A DNA stretch of 64,000 nt, from contig JAUCGA010000011.1 of assembly GCA_030377865.1 (NCBI GenBank), positions 1-64,000 of the forward strand, written 5' to 3'. Position numbers and translations under genes: made by a program. Source of the stretch: Anaerolineales bacterium HSG25 (GTDB lineage: Bacteria > Chloroflexota > Anaerolineae > 4572-78 > J111). This document shows, piece after piece, positions 8,868 to 17,253 of this stretch; the first letter of the stretch is position 1; each line of letters starts with the position of its first letter. The notes under the pieces were generated by a model, which ran no database searches, was not told the DNA's origin, and was given only the letters and a program-made list of their open reading frames with translations.

Positions 8868-8964
8868 ATGTTCAGATAAACATTTTCAGCCGTTACCTTC
8901 CCGCAAGTTTAGAACTTGCGGGAAGGTTGGTCTTGAGTTGAAAAGCATTATCTGAAAGACTGTA
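8863..8964 (+). repeat. Family A palindromic element, complete
   Basis: About 102 bp with imperfect inverted ends (TAGATGTTCAGATAA versus CAGTCTTTCAGATAA read inward), both flanked by TA. The core palindrome is CTTCCCGCAAG / CTTGCGGGAAG. The left end supplies the kinase stop codon. Confidence 0.9.
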
Positions 8965-8978
8965 TCGTAGATTCCTCT

Positions 8979-9057
8979 GTAAATATTCAGTGAACTCGTC
9001 AGAAACCCGATTTCTTTGAGAAATCGGGTTTCTAGGGCGGATACACATCTGTTACCA
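8979..9057 (+). repeat. Family B element, degenerate right end
   Basis: The left end GTAAATATTCAGTGAACTCG and the AAACCCGATTTC / GAAATCGGGTTT core match the 92-bp copies at 21427 and 26864. The right end has decayed and no target duplication is left. Confidence 0.75.
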
Positions 9058-9095
9058 TCATGTGGACACCCGACTTTTTAACAAGTTTTCCTGAT

Positions 9096-9144
9096 CGTTG
9101 CGATTATGTAATCGCAACGGGTATTTGGCGGGTATATACCCGCC
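9096..9144. repeat. Two adjacent perfect palindromes upstream of the esterase
   Basis: CGTTGCGATTA-TG-TAATCGCAACG at 9096-9119 is followed 7 bp on by the 18-bp perfect palindrome GGCGGGTATATACCCGCC at 9127-9144. They lie 50-100 bp before the esterase start. They could be operators or a small two-hairpin element. Confidence 0.55.
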
Positions 9145-9193
9145 TATTATGGGTACACTTCTGTTTTTTACAAGTTAGTTCTGAAAACTACTT

Positions 9194-9889
9194 ATGAATC
9201 TTAATAACTCAACGTTAATTACCTCAGATCAATTTAAGCTAGTCCATCGTGTGTCATTACCCGAAAACGCGAATTTTGACGAACCAGTTCCAATAGTGAT
9301 ATTGGTGCATGGTTACGCGGGCAATGAAGACGTGATGTGGATATTCAGGCAAATCATTCCAAACGGAGTTGCCATTATCACCCCACGGGCAATAATTCCA
9401 CTGCCAGAAAATGAGTATTGCTGGTTTGAGCATGACGGGGAACACCGAGTCGTTCCAGACCCGACTTCATTGCAACATGCTATTGAGGTGCTACACCAAT
9501 TCATTATCGACCTGCCGAACCATTATCCGGTTGATTTATCACAATTGGTGATGATGGGGTTTAGCCAAGGGGCGGCTATGTGCAATAGTCTGGCGCTGGT
9601 TTGGCCCGACCTCTTACAGGGGGTAGCTTCAATTGCGGGGATTTTGCCTGATTTGCCGGACATTGCTCCATACCCCGACCTGCTGATTGACCTACCAATT
9701 TTTATTGCCCACGGCCTCAAAGATGAGACTGTTCCGCTTAATATGGCTCACTATACCCGCGATAGTTATCGTCAATTAGGGGCTGAGGTGACATACGGAG
9801 AATATAATGTTGGGCATAAGATTAATACCCAAGCGTTGAAAGATTTACAGGTATGGACGGCACAACGATTTACTCCTCGCTCGGTCTAA
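9194..9889 (+). CDS. Alpha/beta-hydrolase, phospholipase/carboxylesterase family
   Basis: The 231-residue cytoplasmic hydrolase has an oxyanion-hole region ILVHGYAGNE (residues 36-45). The nucleophile elbow GFSQG places the catalytic Ser at 124, HGLKDETVP puts Asp at 177, and YNVGHKI puts His at 208. Spacing and length fit the small carboxylesterase family (PF02230-like), which cleaves short esters or lysophospholipids. The true substrate is not readable. It overlaps the convergent zinc-ribbon gene by 20 bp at its 3' end. Confidence 0.85.
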   Translation: MNLNNSTLITSDQFKLVHRVSLPENANFDEPVPIVILVHGYAGNEDVMWIFRQIIPNGVAIITPRAIIPLPENEYCWFEHDGEHRVVPDPTSLQHAIEVLHQFIIDLPNHYPVDLSQLVMMGFSQGAAMCNSLALVWPDLLQGVASIAGILPDLPDIAPYPDLLIDLPIFIAHGLKDETVPLNMAHYTRDSYRQLGAEVTYGEYNVGHKINTQALKDLQVWTAQRFTPRSV

Positions 9890-10070
9890 ATTTCTCAAGT
9901 TTCTCACGCCATTTTTTCGCCACATCCGACGGGTTTGGCGGAGAAACTTGCTTGATAAGATCATCTTCGCAAGCCTGGCACACCTGCCGAATCTTTCCAT
10001 CTGGCTGAAACCAGATCGTTGATTCGATCGTCTTCTTGTTTTTCTTTTTACATCGTTCGCACTGTTTCAT
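9870..10070 (-). CDS. Small zinc-ribbon protein
   Basis: The 66-residue protein starts MKQCERCKKKN and has a second pair, VCQACEDD, near residue 31. Together these make a C-x2-C / C-x2-C ribbon, followed by a basic amphipathic tail. The two pairs, about 25 residues apart, would bind one zinc ion. It is convergent with the esterase, and their last 20 bp overlap. No function can be assigned; nucleic-acid or protein contact is typical for such ribbons. Confidence 0.55.
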   Translation of the reverse strand: MKQCERCKKKNKKTIESTIWFQPDGKIRQVCQACEDDLIKQVSPPNPSDVAKKWREKLEKFRPSEE

Positions 10071-10138
10071 AGTTTGTTTTTAACCTCCGGTAATTCCAAG
10101 GCTCTAGGAGTTTCCGTGCAAAATTCTATCCGTAGTAA

Positions 10139-10364
10139 AATTCTCGCAGAGCCGCGGAGACGCAGAGAAAAGGCATTAGAGTTGTTCGGGAATAAAGGAG
10201 TGCAAAAGCATCTTGCTTTTGCCAAAGGTAAACATGCAAAAGCAAGATGCTTTTGCACTCCGTATGCCTCGATTTTGAGTTTTTATGAGATTATTAGTTA
10301 TTGCCGAACAGGTCTATTAAAAACTCTGCGTCTCTGCGACCTCTGCGACTCTGCGAGAGATGTC
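10139..10364. repeat. CGCAGAG palindrome (family K) enclosing a family C element
   Basis: The outer arms CTCGCAGAGCCGCGGAGACG (from 10143) and the GCGTCTCTGCGACCTCTGCG region (10327-10363) are reverse complements apart from a few bases. Between them sits a complete 130-bp family C element at 10182-10311. The nested order suggests C landed in or near the loop of K. The 323-bp gap holds no gene. Confidence 0.75.
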
Positions 10365-10393
10365 GGGTACCAAGACCATCAGTCGCAAACCTG

Positions 10394-12136
10394 TTATTGG
10401 CTAAACATCTGCTCAAGGTCATGGATTAAAGTTTGCGCGGCATGGATTTGTGAGGTCGGTACAACCGTCTGACCGGGGGTGAAGCGTCCCACATCAATCT
10501 GTTTGAACAGGGTTTCAATCCGAGTCAGCATGCCGACTTCGATTCCGGCTTGTTCAAGACGAGCTAACTGCTCCGATAAAGTGATGCCGGTTAGTGATTG
10601 ATCGATTCGGGTAGACAGATAGATTAAGACGATTTTATGTAGGACAGAATGTCCCTTATCAGGCCGAGTAATCAACTCCTGCAACGCTTTTTGGGCGGTC
10701 TGGTAGGCCACTCGATTTTGTTTCAAGGCCATGTTGGTCTCTGCTCGATGCTGACGATAACGCTGGAGTTGCCATGCGCCTCCAATCAACAAAAGGGGGA
10801 GCAGACCACACAACCAAAATAGAGGATTACCCATCACCCTAGTTGTGGGGGTGGTTGATAAGGAGACCGGAACAGGTTTGAGAGGTGCAATATCACGTTC
10901 AGTTACGACCGCTGGATATACCTCATATTCGGTCTCGGCTGGCTCTATGACCAATGGAATCGGCGCTGTTTTCAGAGTGACATATTCCTCAAGTTTGGGG
11001 TTATAGTAACTAAACTCAACCGACGGAAAAACAAACTCCCCCGCTTGGGTGGGAAAAATAAGTCGCTCAAAACGGCGAATACCATACACTCCCTCCTCCT
11101 GAATATCAAGCTGACTGAGCGGTTTGCTGTCCAAAATCCGCCATTCTGATAGATCCGGCAAAACAGGTTCGTTCAGCACGTCGATATTACCAAATCCCTC
11201 AATATCTACAGCCAAGGTTAATGGCTCGTTGACCCGCCCCATGTTCTGGTCGATGGTGGCTCTAATGTCAAACTGCCCCACCGCGCCCTTAAAACTGTCC
11301 GGCGCATCTTTGGGAAGCGATAAGATATTCAGCGTAATCGAATTTGTCTCCAGAGTGCGGTCGGCTCGCAACCCGCCCGGAACCGTCAATTTAGCTGGTT
11401 CGATCGTTACTTCACCGAGTGTGGCGGGAAAAATGGCCGTGCGAACCTCAATCACCGAGTAGTTGGTGTTTGAGATCATGCGGGCATAGTGGGGCTGAGA
11501 AAGGATGGTCTGGCTCCAAAAATCGGTAAAAGAGGGGGACTCATAATCCGGTTGACCGGGGAAAATCGTCGAACGATATAGCCGAAAGGTGTAAATGACC
11601 TGTTCGCCAAGGTAGGGGGTTAAGTTGTCAATTTCAGCTTCAACAATAAAGGCAGGCGGTGGGGTAATCAGTTCATCGGGGGGCGTACTTTCTTCTAAAT
11701 TAAGATCATTACTGTTAGCGGGTGTAACCGTAATCTCTATCGGCTCTGTCTGATACAACTGTCCGGCAATCTCAAGCTGGACACTGCCTATAAGCAACTG
11801 ACCCTCTATTTGAGGTTGTAGATAATAGATAAACTGCCGTTCGCTGGTAGTCAGGCCATTTTCAATACTTGTACTGCTAAAACTACGGTAGCCAGTTTGT
11901 ACAAAATCATCCCATTCCGGTATAACAGGCTCTCTATAATCGTCAAAAATACCTTGAATGGTGATAGTCAACGCCAGTTGGTCATCCAGAGACAGGGAAT
12001 CACGATCTACTTCTGCTATAACACTAATCCCGTCCGTCTCTTGCCCGAAACTGGTTTGAGGCAGGATAAAACTGAACCATAAAACGATAAAAATAAGGAT
12101 GGGACGATGTAGACTAATCACGGAATTGTTACCCAT
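10394..12136 (-). CDS. BatD-family protein of the Bat operon
   Basis: The 580-residue protein has a signal peptide (LIFIVLWFSFILPQTSFGQ), then repeated beta-sandwich modules resembling BatD (ISVIAEVDRDSLSLDDQLAL near residue 33). A transmembrane helix lies near 445-465 (FWLCGLLPLLLIGGAW), followed by a cytoplasmic helical tail. The open frame extends to 12493, but those extra 119 residues overlap the TPR gene out of frame and are Lys/Arg-rich. The ATG at 12136 with its signal peptide is preferred. It is the last gene of the moxR-led operon, 7 bp after the TPR gene. BatD proteins are linked to envelope stress and aerotolerance with the VWA proteins; the mechanism is unknown. Confidence 0.8.
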   Translation of the reverse strand: MGNNSVISLHRPILIFIVLWFSFILPQTSFGQETDGISVIAEVDRDSLSLDDQLALTITIQGIFDDYREPVIPEWDDFVQTGYRSFSSTSIENGLTTSERQFIYYLQPQIEGQLLIGSVQLEIAGQLYQTEPIEITVTPANSNDLNLEESTPPDELITPPPAFIVEAEIDNLTPYLGEQVIYTFRLYRSTIFPGQPDYESPSFTDFWSQTILSQPHYARMISNTNYSVIEVRTAIFPATLGEVTIEPAKLTVPGGLRADRTLETNSITLNILSLPKDAPDSFKGAVGQFDIRATIDQNMGRVNEPLTLAVDIEGFGNIDVLNEPVLPDLSEWRILDSKPLSQLDIQEEGVYGIRRFERLIFPTQAGEFVFPSVEFSYYNPKLEEYVTLKTAPIPLVIEPAETEYEVYPAVVTERDIAPLKPVPVSLSTTPTTRVMGNPLFWLCGLLPLLLIGGAWQLQRYRQHRAETNMALKQNRVAYQTAQKALQELITRPDKGHSVLHKIVLIYLSTRIDQSLTGITLSEQLARLEQAGIEVGMLTRIETLFKQIDVGRFTPGQTVVPTSQIHAAQTLIHDLEQMFSQ

Positions 12137-12143
12137 GTCCTTG

Positions 12144-12899
12144 CTACCAATCTTGAGCGGGAAGTTTACGGCTACCTTGACCATCAAACGATTGATTGAG
12201 TCGTTCTTGCAAGGTTTGACTGTTTTGAGACAGGTTATCGAGTAGTTGTTCGGCCTCTTCGGGCGATAACTCCTCTTCGTCGCCACCCGGCCCTCCACCT
12301 TCTTCTTCCTCTTCTTCCTCACCGCCGGGGCCTTCTTCTCCCTCTTCCTCGCCGCCCGGTTCAGGTTGATCACCTTCTTGGTCTTGGGGCTGACCTTCTC
12401 CCTCTCCTTGGTTGTCACCGGGCTGATTCGGTTGCGGTTGTCCGTCGCCGCTTTGTTGGCTTTGCCGTTGCACTTTACGCAAAGCCAACTCAAGATTATG
12501 TTTTGCTTCTTGATCGTTAGGGTCGAGGAGTAACGATTCTTGGTAGGCTTTTATGGCCGCGGGCCAATCTTCAGTCAAAAAATAGGCATTGCCCAGATTG
12601 TAGAATGCTCGTTGAGCCAACTTGTCGTCGGCCAACCGTAGAGCCTGTTGTGTTTGACCCACGGCTGATTTTAGGTCGCCCTTATTATGGAAAGCATTAC
12701 CAGAGTTGTAATAGGGTTCAGCCAGTTCGGCATCGGTCTCTTTGGCCGCCGTATACTCTTCTAAAGCATCATCGTAAGCCGCTTTTTCAAAATCATTGTT
12801 ACCCTGATTATTATATCGAGCCGCAGACGAGTTACAGGCTGATAAAATCATCGTCATCATCATGCCAAGCATTATTATCAAAATGGTTTGTTTTTTCAT
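12144..12899 (-). CDS. TPR lipoprotein of the Bat operon (BatC/BatE-like)
   Basis: The 251-residue protein has a lipoprotein signal peptide ending MILSAC, with the lipidated Cys at 22. Three or four TPR units follow (residues about 28-145; YYNSGNAFHNKGD, AFYNLGNAYFL, AIKAYQESLLLDPND). An extremely acidic, Gly/Pro/Gln-rich tract spans about 150-215, and a short helical tail ends the protein. TPR proteins in this position scaffold the VWA proteins of the Bat complex. The low-complexity tract is unusual and probably disordered, on the outer side of the membrane. Confidence 0.8.
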   Translation of the reverse strand: MKKQTILIIMLGMMMTMILSACNSSAARYNNQGNNDFEKAAYDDALEEYTAAKETDAELAEPYYNSGNAFHNKGDLKSAVGQTQQALRLADDKLAQRAFYNLGNAYFLTEDWPAAIKAYQESLLLDPNDQEAKHNLELALRKVQRQSQQSGDGQPQPNQPGDNQGEGEGQPQDQEGDQPEPGGEEEGEEGPGGEEEEEEEGGGPGGDEEELSPEEAEQLLDNLSQNSQTLQERLNQSFDGQGSRKLPAQDW

Positions 12900-12957
12900 A
12901 ATGACCTCCGTCTTGTGGAATGTATACTGAAAATAGAAAGAGACCGAAACTTTGAGA

Positions 12958-13040
12958 TGTCATTCCCGCATGCTTTTAGCGGGAATCCATTCCTTATAGG
13001 TCGTGTGGATGCCCGATAACCACATTCGGGCATGACATGA
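12958..13040. repeat. TCATTCCCGC palindromic repeat (family J) within the Bat operon
   Basis: Contains TCATTCCCGC and TAGCGGGAATCCA plus a second hairpin around GCCCGATAACCACATTCGGGC. A relative lies at 40851-40922. The rest of the 226-bp gap between the VWA and TPR genes (13095-13160) holds heptamer-like repeats of the TTCACGCCTCACG type. Confidence 0.65.
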
Positions 13041-13125
13041 GAAACGTGTCGGTTTCAAAGTAATTTCAGTGCAAGACGTAGAACCATGAGGAACGAGGCA
13101 AATTCACGTTTCACATATTCACGCC

Positions 13126-14163
13126 TCACGCCTCATGTTTCACATATTCACGCCTCACGTTTTTATGTTTGCGATCGGGGATTGCCTCAACGACTAACAG
13201 AATGATAATCGCTCCGGCTAAAAACCATTGAAACTGTTCGATTTTCCGACTCTCGAAACGGCTTTCCAGTTCGCTAGTTTGAAGTTTTTCGATTTCATCA
13301 GCCACAAACCCAACTTCTCGACCATCAGCCGTCGCTCGGAAATAGCGTCCCCCAGTAATGAGGGCGATGTCCTGCAAGGTTGTTTCGTCCAGATAGGTCA
13401 GTACCCGCTCCCCGTTTTGGTCTTCTTTGTAACCAAGAAGCGTACCATACTCGTCGTATTCTGGAATCGGCTCTCCTTCCGGCGAACCAAACCCGATAGC
13501 ATAAATGATAATCCCTTCTTCAGCGGCATTTGTAGCCGCCCCCAAAGCATCATCCTCATGATTCTCACCGTCAGTCAGAAGTACCAGCACCTTTTGGGTG
13601 GCTCGTTCTTTGTTAAAACCGGTCATGCCGATTTCAATTGCTTCGGCAATGGCGGTGCCGGGGCGAGAGATAACTCCCGGATGGGCACTGTCTAAAAAGG
13701 AGCGAGCGGTGGTAAAATCAGAAGTCAGCGGAAATTGGACAAAGGCCGCACCAGAGAACAGTACCAACCCCATGTCGTTTCCGATTAATGCTTCCATGAG
13801 TTCGCTAATCTCTAGTTTGGCTCGGTCTAAACGATTCGGTTTTAAGTCCTCGGCCAGCATGCTCTTGGAAATATCAAGGGCAACCATAACTTCGACTCCT
13901 TGGCGCTCCACATATTCAGACTGAACGCCCCACCGCGGGCGGGCGAGGGTAACTATCAACATAACCAACGCGGCGAACCAGAGCCAATTTTTCCAACGCC
14001 GCCCCGACCAGTTGACGGTGGCGCTTAACTGCTCAATCAGGTCAGGGCTACCCAACCGTTGCATGAGGGTTTTATGTCGTCTATTTAATAAAAATACCAG
14101 TCCAGCCAAAAAGAACAAGGGCAATATGCAATATATAAAGTAAGTCGGTTCAGCAAAGTCCAT
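13126..14163 (-). CDS. Membrane VWA-domain protein (BatB-like)
   Basis: The 345-residue protein has two N-terminal membrane segments (about 8-26 and 60-76), a von Willebrand A domain, and a C-terminal helix near 312-330 (FLAGAIIILLVVEAIP). The metal site is DISKS from Asp97 (DxSxS) with LLTDGENHE further on. This is the BatA/BatB layout, with the VWA domain outside the membrane. It follows the other VWA gene in the operon after 91 bp. The pair probably forms a heteromeric complex assembled by the MoxR ATPase. Confidence 0.85.
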   Translation of the reverse strand: MDFAEPTYFIYCILPLFFLAGLVFLLNRRHKTLMQRLGSPDLIEQLSATVNWSGRRWKNWLWFAALVMLIVTLARPRWGVQSEYVERQGVEVMVALDISKSMLAEDLKPNRLDRAKLEISELMEALIGNDMGLVLFSGAAFVQFPLTSDFTTARSFLDSAHPGVISRPGTAIAEAIEIGMTGFNKERATQKVLVLLTDGENHEDDALGAATNAAEEGIIIYAIGFGSPEGEPIPEYDEYGTLLGYKEDQNGERVLTYLDETTLQDIALITGGRYFRATADGREVGFVADEIEKLQTSELESRFESRKIEQFQWFLAGAIIILLVVEAIPDRKHKNVRREYVKHEA

Positions 14164-14174
14164 AGTTAGATGTC

Positions 14175-14250
14175 AAAAAATTTTAGCCGACAGTATCGTA
14201 GGATAGGCTTTAGCCTGTCCCGTACACAGCCTAAAGGCCATGCTACATGT
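14175..14250. repeat. Two-hairpin palindromic repeat between the VWA genes
   Basis: Contains ATAGGCTTTAGCCTGT followed by ACAGCCTAAAGGCCATGC, two short stems in tandem. The same design is seen at 24308-24342 inside murJ and at 28488-28529. Confidence 0.5.
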
Positions 14251-14254
14251 CTTG

Positions 14255-15265
14255 TTAAGGAATTTTTCTAAAATAGGTAAGACGTAAAATTAGTTCAAAA
14301 ACAAAAATCAACACCGCGGGAATAACAAACCAAATCAGTAACTCTTGATAGCGAGTAAATGTTTTAACCTCGATTTCGGAGCGTTCTAAATCGTTGATTT
14401 TGTCATAAATCTCTTGCAGACCGCGGGTGTCCTCGGCTCGAAAATAAAGCCCTCCCGTTAAGTCGGCAATATCTTGTAAGGTCTCTTCATCAATTTCCGA
14501 GTCACGATATTCGACTCGGCCATCGGGAAAGGGTAGTGGAGCAGGGCCGGGCCGAGCCGCACCGATGGTGTAAACCTTAATGTCAAGTGCTTTGGCGATT
14601 TTGGCCGCGGTCATGGGATCGATTTGCCCGGAGTTATTAGCCCCATCAGTCAGCAGGACAATGACTCGACTGCTGGCCGTTGAGTCGCGTAACATGTTAG
14701 CCGCGTTGGCAAGACCCAAACCAATGGCCGTACCACTATCCAGCCGAATATCCCATGACACTTGAGTCTCGTCAATAATCTGTTGCAAGACTCGATAATC
14801 GAGTGTTGGCGGTACTTGACTAAACGCCTCGGTAGCAAAAATCACATAGCCGATACGATCATACTGCCGGCTGTCGATAAAGTCATGAATCACATCTTTG
14901 GCCGCCCCGATACGGTTCGGCTCAAAATCCTCAGCGGCCATGCTCCCCGAAATATCAAGCACAATGGCAATATCAACTCCGTTACCGCTGATGACCTCAC
15001 GAGCGCTCCCCGATTGGGGTCGAGCAAGAGCGATAATTAACAACGACAGGCCAATGACCCGAAATAACGGCAAAAGAACACGCCCTCTTTGGCGTAACGA
15101 GGGCGAAACCGTGGCGGCAAGACGTAGGTCTGAATATTGTAGAGTAGCAGGTTGGCGACGGTTTTTCAACCATTGCCATCGACGAGTAATAAGCGGAAGC
15201 AGTATCATAAGGAGCGGGATAATCAAAAACCATAACGCCCACGGAGAGGCAAAACGAATTATCAT
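14255..15265 (-). CDS. Membrane VWA-domain protein (BatA-like)
   Basis: The 336-residue protein has N-terminal membrane segments (about 9-26 and 65-82), a VWA domain with a complete metal site DISGS from Asp104, VLLTDGANNSG, and a C-terminal helix (LLIWFVIPAVLIFVFELIL). It starts within the last 4 bp of the preceding gene, an ATGA overlap that indicates translational coupling. Together with the VWA gene downstream it gives the BatA/BatB pair of the classical aerotolerance operon. Confidence 0.87.
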   Translation of the reverse strand: MIIRFASPWALWFLIIPLLMILLPLITRRWQWLKNRRQPATLQYSDLRLAATVSPSLRQRGRVLLPLFRVIGLSLLIIALARPQSGSAREVISGNGVDIAIVLDISGSMAAEDFEPNRIGAAKDVIHDFIDSRQYDRIGYVIFATEAFSQVPPTLDYRVLQQIIDETQVSWDIRLDSGTAIGLGLANAANMLRDSTASSRVIVLLTDGANNSGQIDPMTAAKIAKALDIKVYTIGAARPGPAPLPFPDGRVEYRDSEIDEETLQDIADLTGGLYFRAEDTRGLQEIYDKINDLERSEIEVKTFTRYQELLIWFVIPAVLIFVFELILRLTYFRKIP

Positions 15266-16311
15266 AATGGTTTCTCCAAATTTGGTGGCGTATCTGGTTG
15301 TTTTACGGTTTCTTTGGGAGTAGTCATCGCCACCACAGACCTCGCTCTGGTAACTAAGTTGTTTGCCTCATCTTCTTGCGGATGATGTTTAGCAAATTTA
15401 ACCAAGTCACTCACCCGTAATAGGCTCATAAAATCAGCCACATGCTCTGTGGAAACAGATTTTTTTCGTATGGTTTGATTAAACTCGTAGGTAGTTTGCT
15501 CCAAAGCAGGGAATTCATACCGATTTTCGGCATATTCTCGCATGCAGTCTGACACAAGGGAGTAATGCTCCTTGATTCTTTCTTGCTCTGGTAAGCTAAG
15601 TTGAGCAATCCGGTCGAGTTCGGCATAGGCGATTACTTCCGGTGGACGGGGATCAACGACAACCTCAGGAACAAGTTCAGGTATTTCGATCGGTTTGCGT
15701 CGTCGTAAATAGAACCACCAAGTAGCCCAAAGTGCCACCATAACAAGCAATATACCCAGTAGAATTGTGCCCAGTACCCACGGCCAAATCAGCGGAATCG
15801 GCAAATTAGCTTGCCCTTTTAACTCTTTTAGTTCGGCCTCATCTTCATCTGTAATTACAGAGGTGACGCGCAACTGAATCACAGGCGAGGCATAATCTTC
15901 AATTACTCCATCGGGGCGACGGTGGGTGATGACCAGATCAGGCGTTTTGTAAAAGCCGGGTTCAAACAGGGTGACGATAATATCCTTACCTGTTTTTGCC
16001 GAACCATCGCCATTGTCAACCGTTTCGGGCGCGCTTTGTTCGATAACATGAAATCGCCCCCACTCGCGACCTACTTGAGGCAAAGAAACCCGTGACTGGT
16101 CAGGGTGTACAACCTCTAAGCGCAGGGTAAGCTGATCGCCCACCGTGCGTGACTGGTCGAGATTTTGAGTTTGCGATTCGATGTAAAATTCAACCTCTAC
16201 CTCTGGTGGGGTTTGAGCCGAAACAGTCAGGAGATTGAGCGTGAGCGCCAGCGCCATGCTGACTAAAAAAAGATTGTGTTTGAAATAATGCTTAATTGTT
16301 GATGAATTCAT
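15262..16311 (-). CDS. Membrane protein with BatD-like beta domain, Bat operon
   Basis: The 349-residue protein has a signal peptide (residues about 13-32), an extracytoplasmic beta-rich domain, one transmembrane helix near 175-198 (PWVLGTILLGILLVMVALWA) and a cytoplasmic helical domain of about 140 residues. The outer domain contains VGDQLTLRLEVVHPD, which resembles BatD-type modules. The helical tail, with TTYEFNQTIRKK, resembles the DUF4381/BatD tail. It couples to the VWA gene by a 4-bp overlap. It may bring an outer sensor domain to the VWA proteins. Confidence 0.65.
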   Translation of the reverse strand: MNSSTIKHYFKHNLFLVSMALALTLNLLTVSAQTPPEVEVEFYIESQTQNLDQSRTVGDQLTLRLEVVHPDQSRVSLPQVGREWGRFHVIEQSAPETVDNGDGSAKTGKDIIVTLFEPGFYKTPDLVITHRRPDGVIEDYASPVIQLRVTSVITDEDEAELKELKGQANLPIPLIWPWVLGTILLGILLVMVALWATWWFYLRRRKPIEIPELVPEVVVDPRPPEVIAYAELDRIAQLSLPEQERIKEHYSLVSDCMREYAENRYEFPALEQTTYEFNQTIRKKSVSTEHVADFMSLLRVSDLVKFAKHHPQEDEANNLVTRARSVVAMTTPKETVKQPDTPPNLEKPL

Positions 16312-16335
16312 CTATATGGCGTTAGGCAATTTCCT

Positions 16336-17241
16336 TTATCGTCGTAACCGTTTGGCTCGTTTCTCAAAAAATTTGGTTAAGGGTGTGACATAATCGTCAG
16401 CAGTGGTGACATCAATGCGGTCAACTTTAGCTCGTCGGAAACCTTGTTCACGCTCGGTGATTAAGGCTCTGACCTGTTCGGTAAAGGCTCGTCGTACAGC
16501 TCGACTGCCGGTGTCTACCATGCGTACCTCACCCGTTTCAGCATCTTGCAAGGCTAACAATCCTACCTTGGGCAATTTATACTCTTTGGGGTCGCTCAGG
16601 GTGACGGCAATCACATCATGCCGTCGATTACAAACCTGTAGCATAGCTTGATAGCTTTTACCTACTGCTAAAAAGTCAGAAATGAGGAAGACGATGGCCT
16701 TCCGTTTCAAAATCAGGTTGATGTTGTCAAGAGCCAGTTTGATGTTTGTGCCTCGACCATCTGGCTCAAAGGCTAACAACTCGCGAATCAGTCTGAGTAC
16801 ATGGCGGCGACCTTTGCGAGGTGGAATATACAACTCAATCTTATCGGTAAAGAGGAGCAGACCCACCTTGTCGTTATTGCTAATTGCCGAAAAGGCCAAC
16901 ACCGCGGCCAACTCAGCCGCAATGACTCGTTTGAAACGCTCGACGGTGCCAAATTGACCAGACGCGCTTAAATCAACCACAAGCATGACAGTCAACTCTC
17001 GCTCCTCGATATACCGCTTGACAAACAGTTCGCCGGTACGAGCAGTCACTTTCCAGTCAATTGAGCGCACCTCATCACCGCTTTGGTAACGCCGGACTTC
17101 GTCAAACTCCATGCCTTTTCCCTTAAAGACAGCATGGTACTCACCGGCAAAACTATCGTTCACCAATCGGCGAGTGTATATTTCGATTTGGCGAATCTTT
17201 TTTATGATTTCTGGGGTTAGCTGTTTTGGATTATCCTTCAT
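16336..17241 (-). CDS. DUF58 family protein
   Basis: The 301-residue cytoplasmic protein has the family hallmark GKGMEFDEVRRYQSGDEVR then SIDWKVTAR near residues 42-70. A VWA-like fold follows, with VVDLSASGQFG carrying a degenerate metal site. DUF58 proteins are constant partners of MoxR ATPases and VWA proteins. It lies 12 bp downstream of moxR and 24 bp upstream of the next gene, so it is clearly co-transcribed. Confidence 0.88.
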   Translation of the reverse strand: MKDNPKQLTPEIIKKIRQIEIYTRRLVNDSFAGEYHAVFKGKGMEFDEVRRYQSGDEVRSIDWKVTARTGELFVKRYIEERELTVMLVVDLSASGQFGTVERFKRVIAAELAAVLAFSAISNNDKVGLLLFTDKIELYIPPRKGRRHVLRLIRELLAFEPDGRGTNIKLALDNINLILKRKAIVFLISDFLAVGKSYQAMLQVCNRRHDVIAVTLSDPKEYKLPKVGLLALQDAETGEVRMVDTGSRAVRRAFTEQVRALITEREQGFRRAKVDRIDVTTADDYVTPLTKFFEKRAKRLRR

Positions 17242-17253
17242 AAAGGGTCACGG

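Noticed and set aside
10074-10472. 132-residue plus-strand frame
   Set aside because: It is formed by the CGCAGAG palindrome and family C repeat and runs into the BatD gene antisense.
12137-12493. N-terminal extension of the BatD frame (119 residues, Lys/Arg-rich)
   Set aside because: It overlaps the TPR lipoprotein gene out of frame and mirrors its acidic repeat tract. A signal peptide begins at the ATG at 12136.
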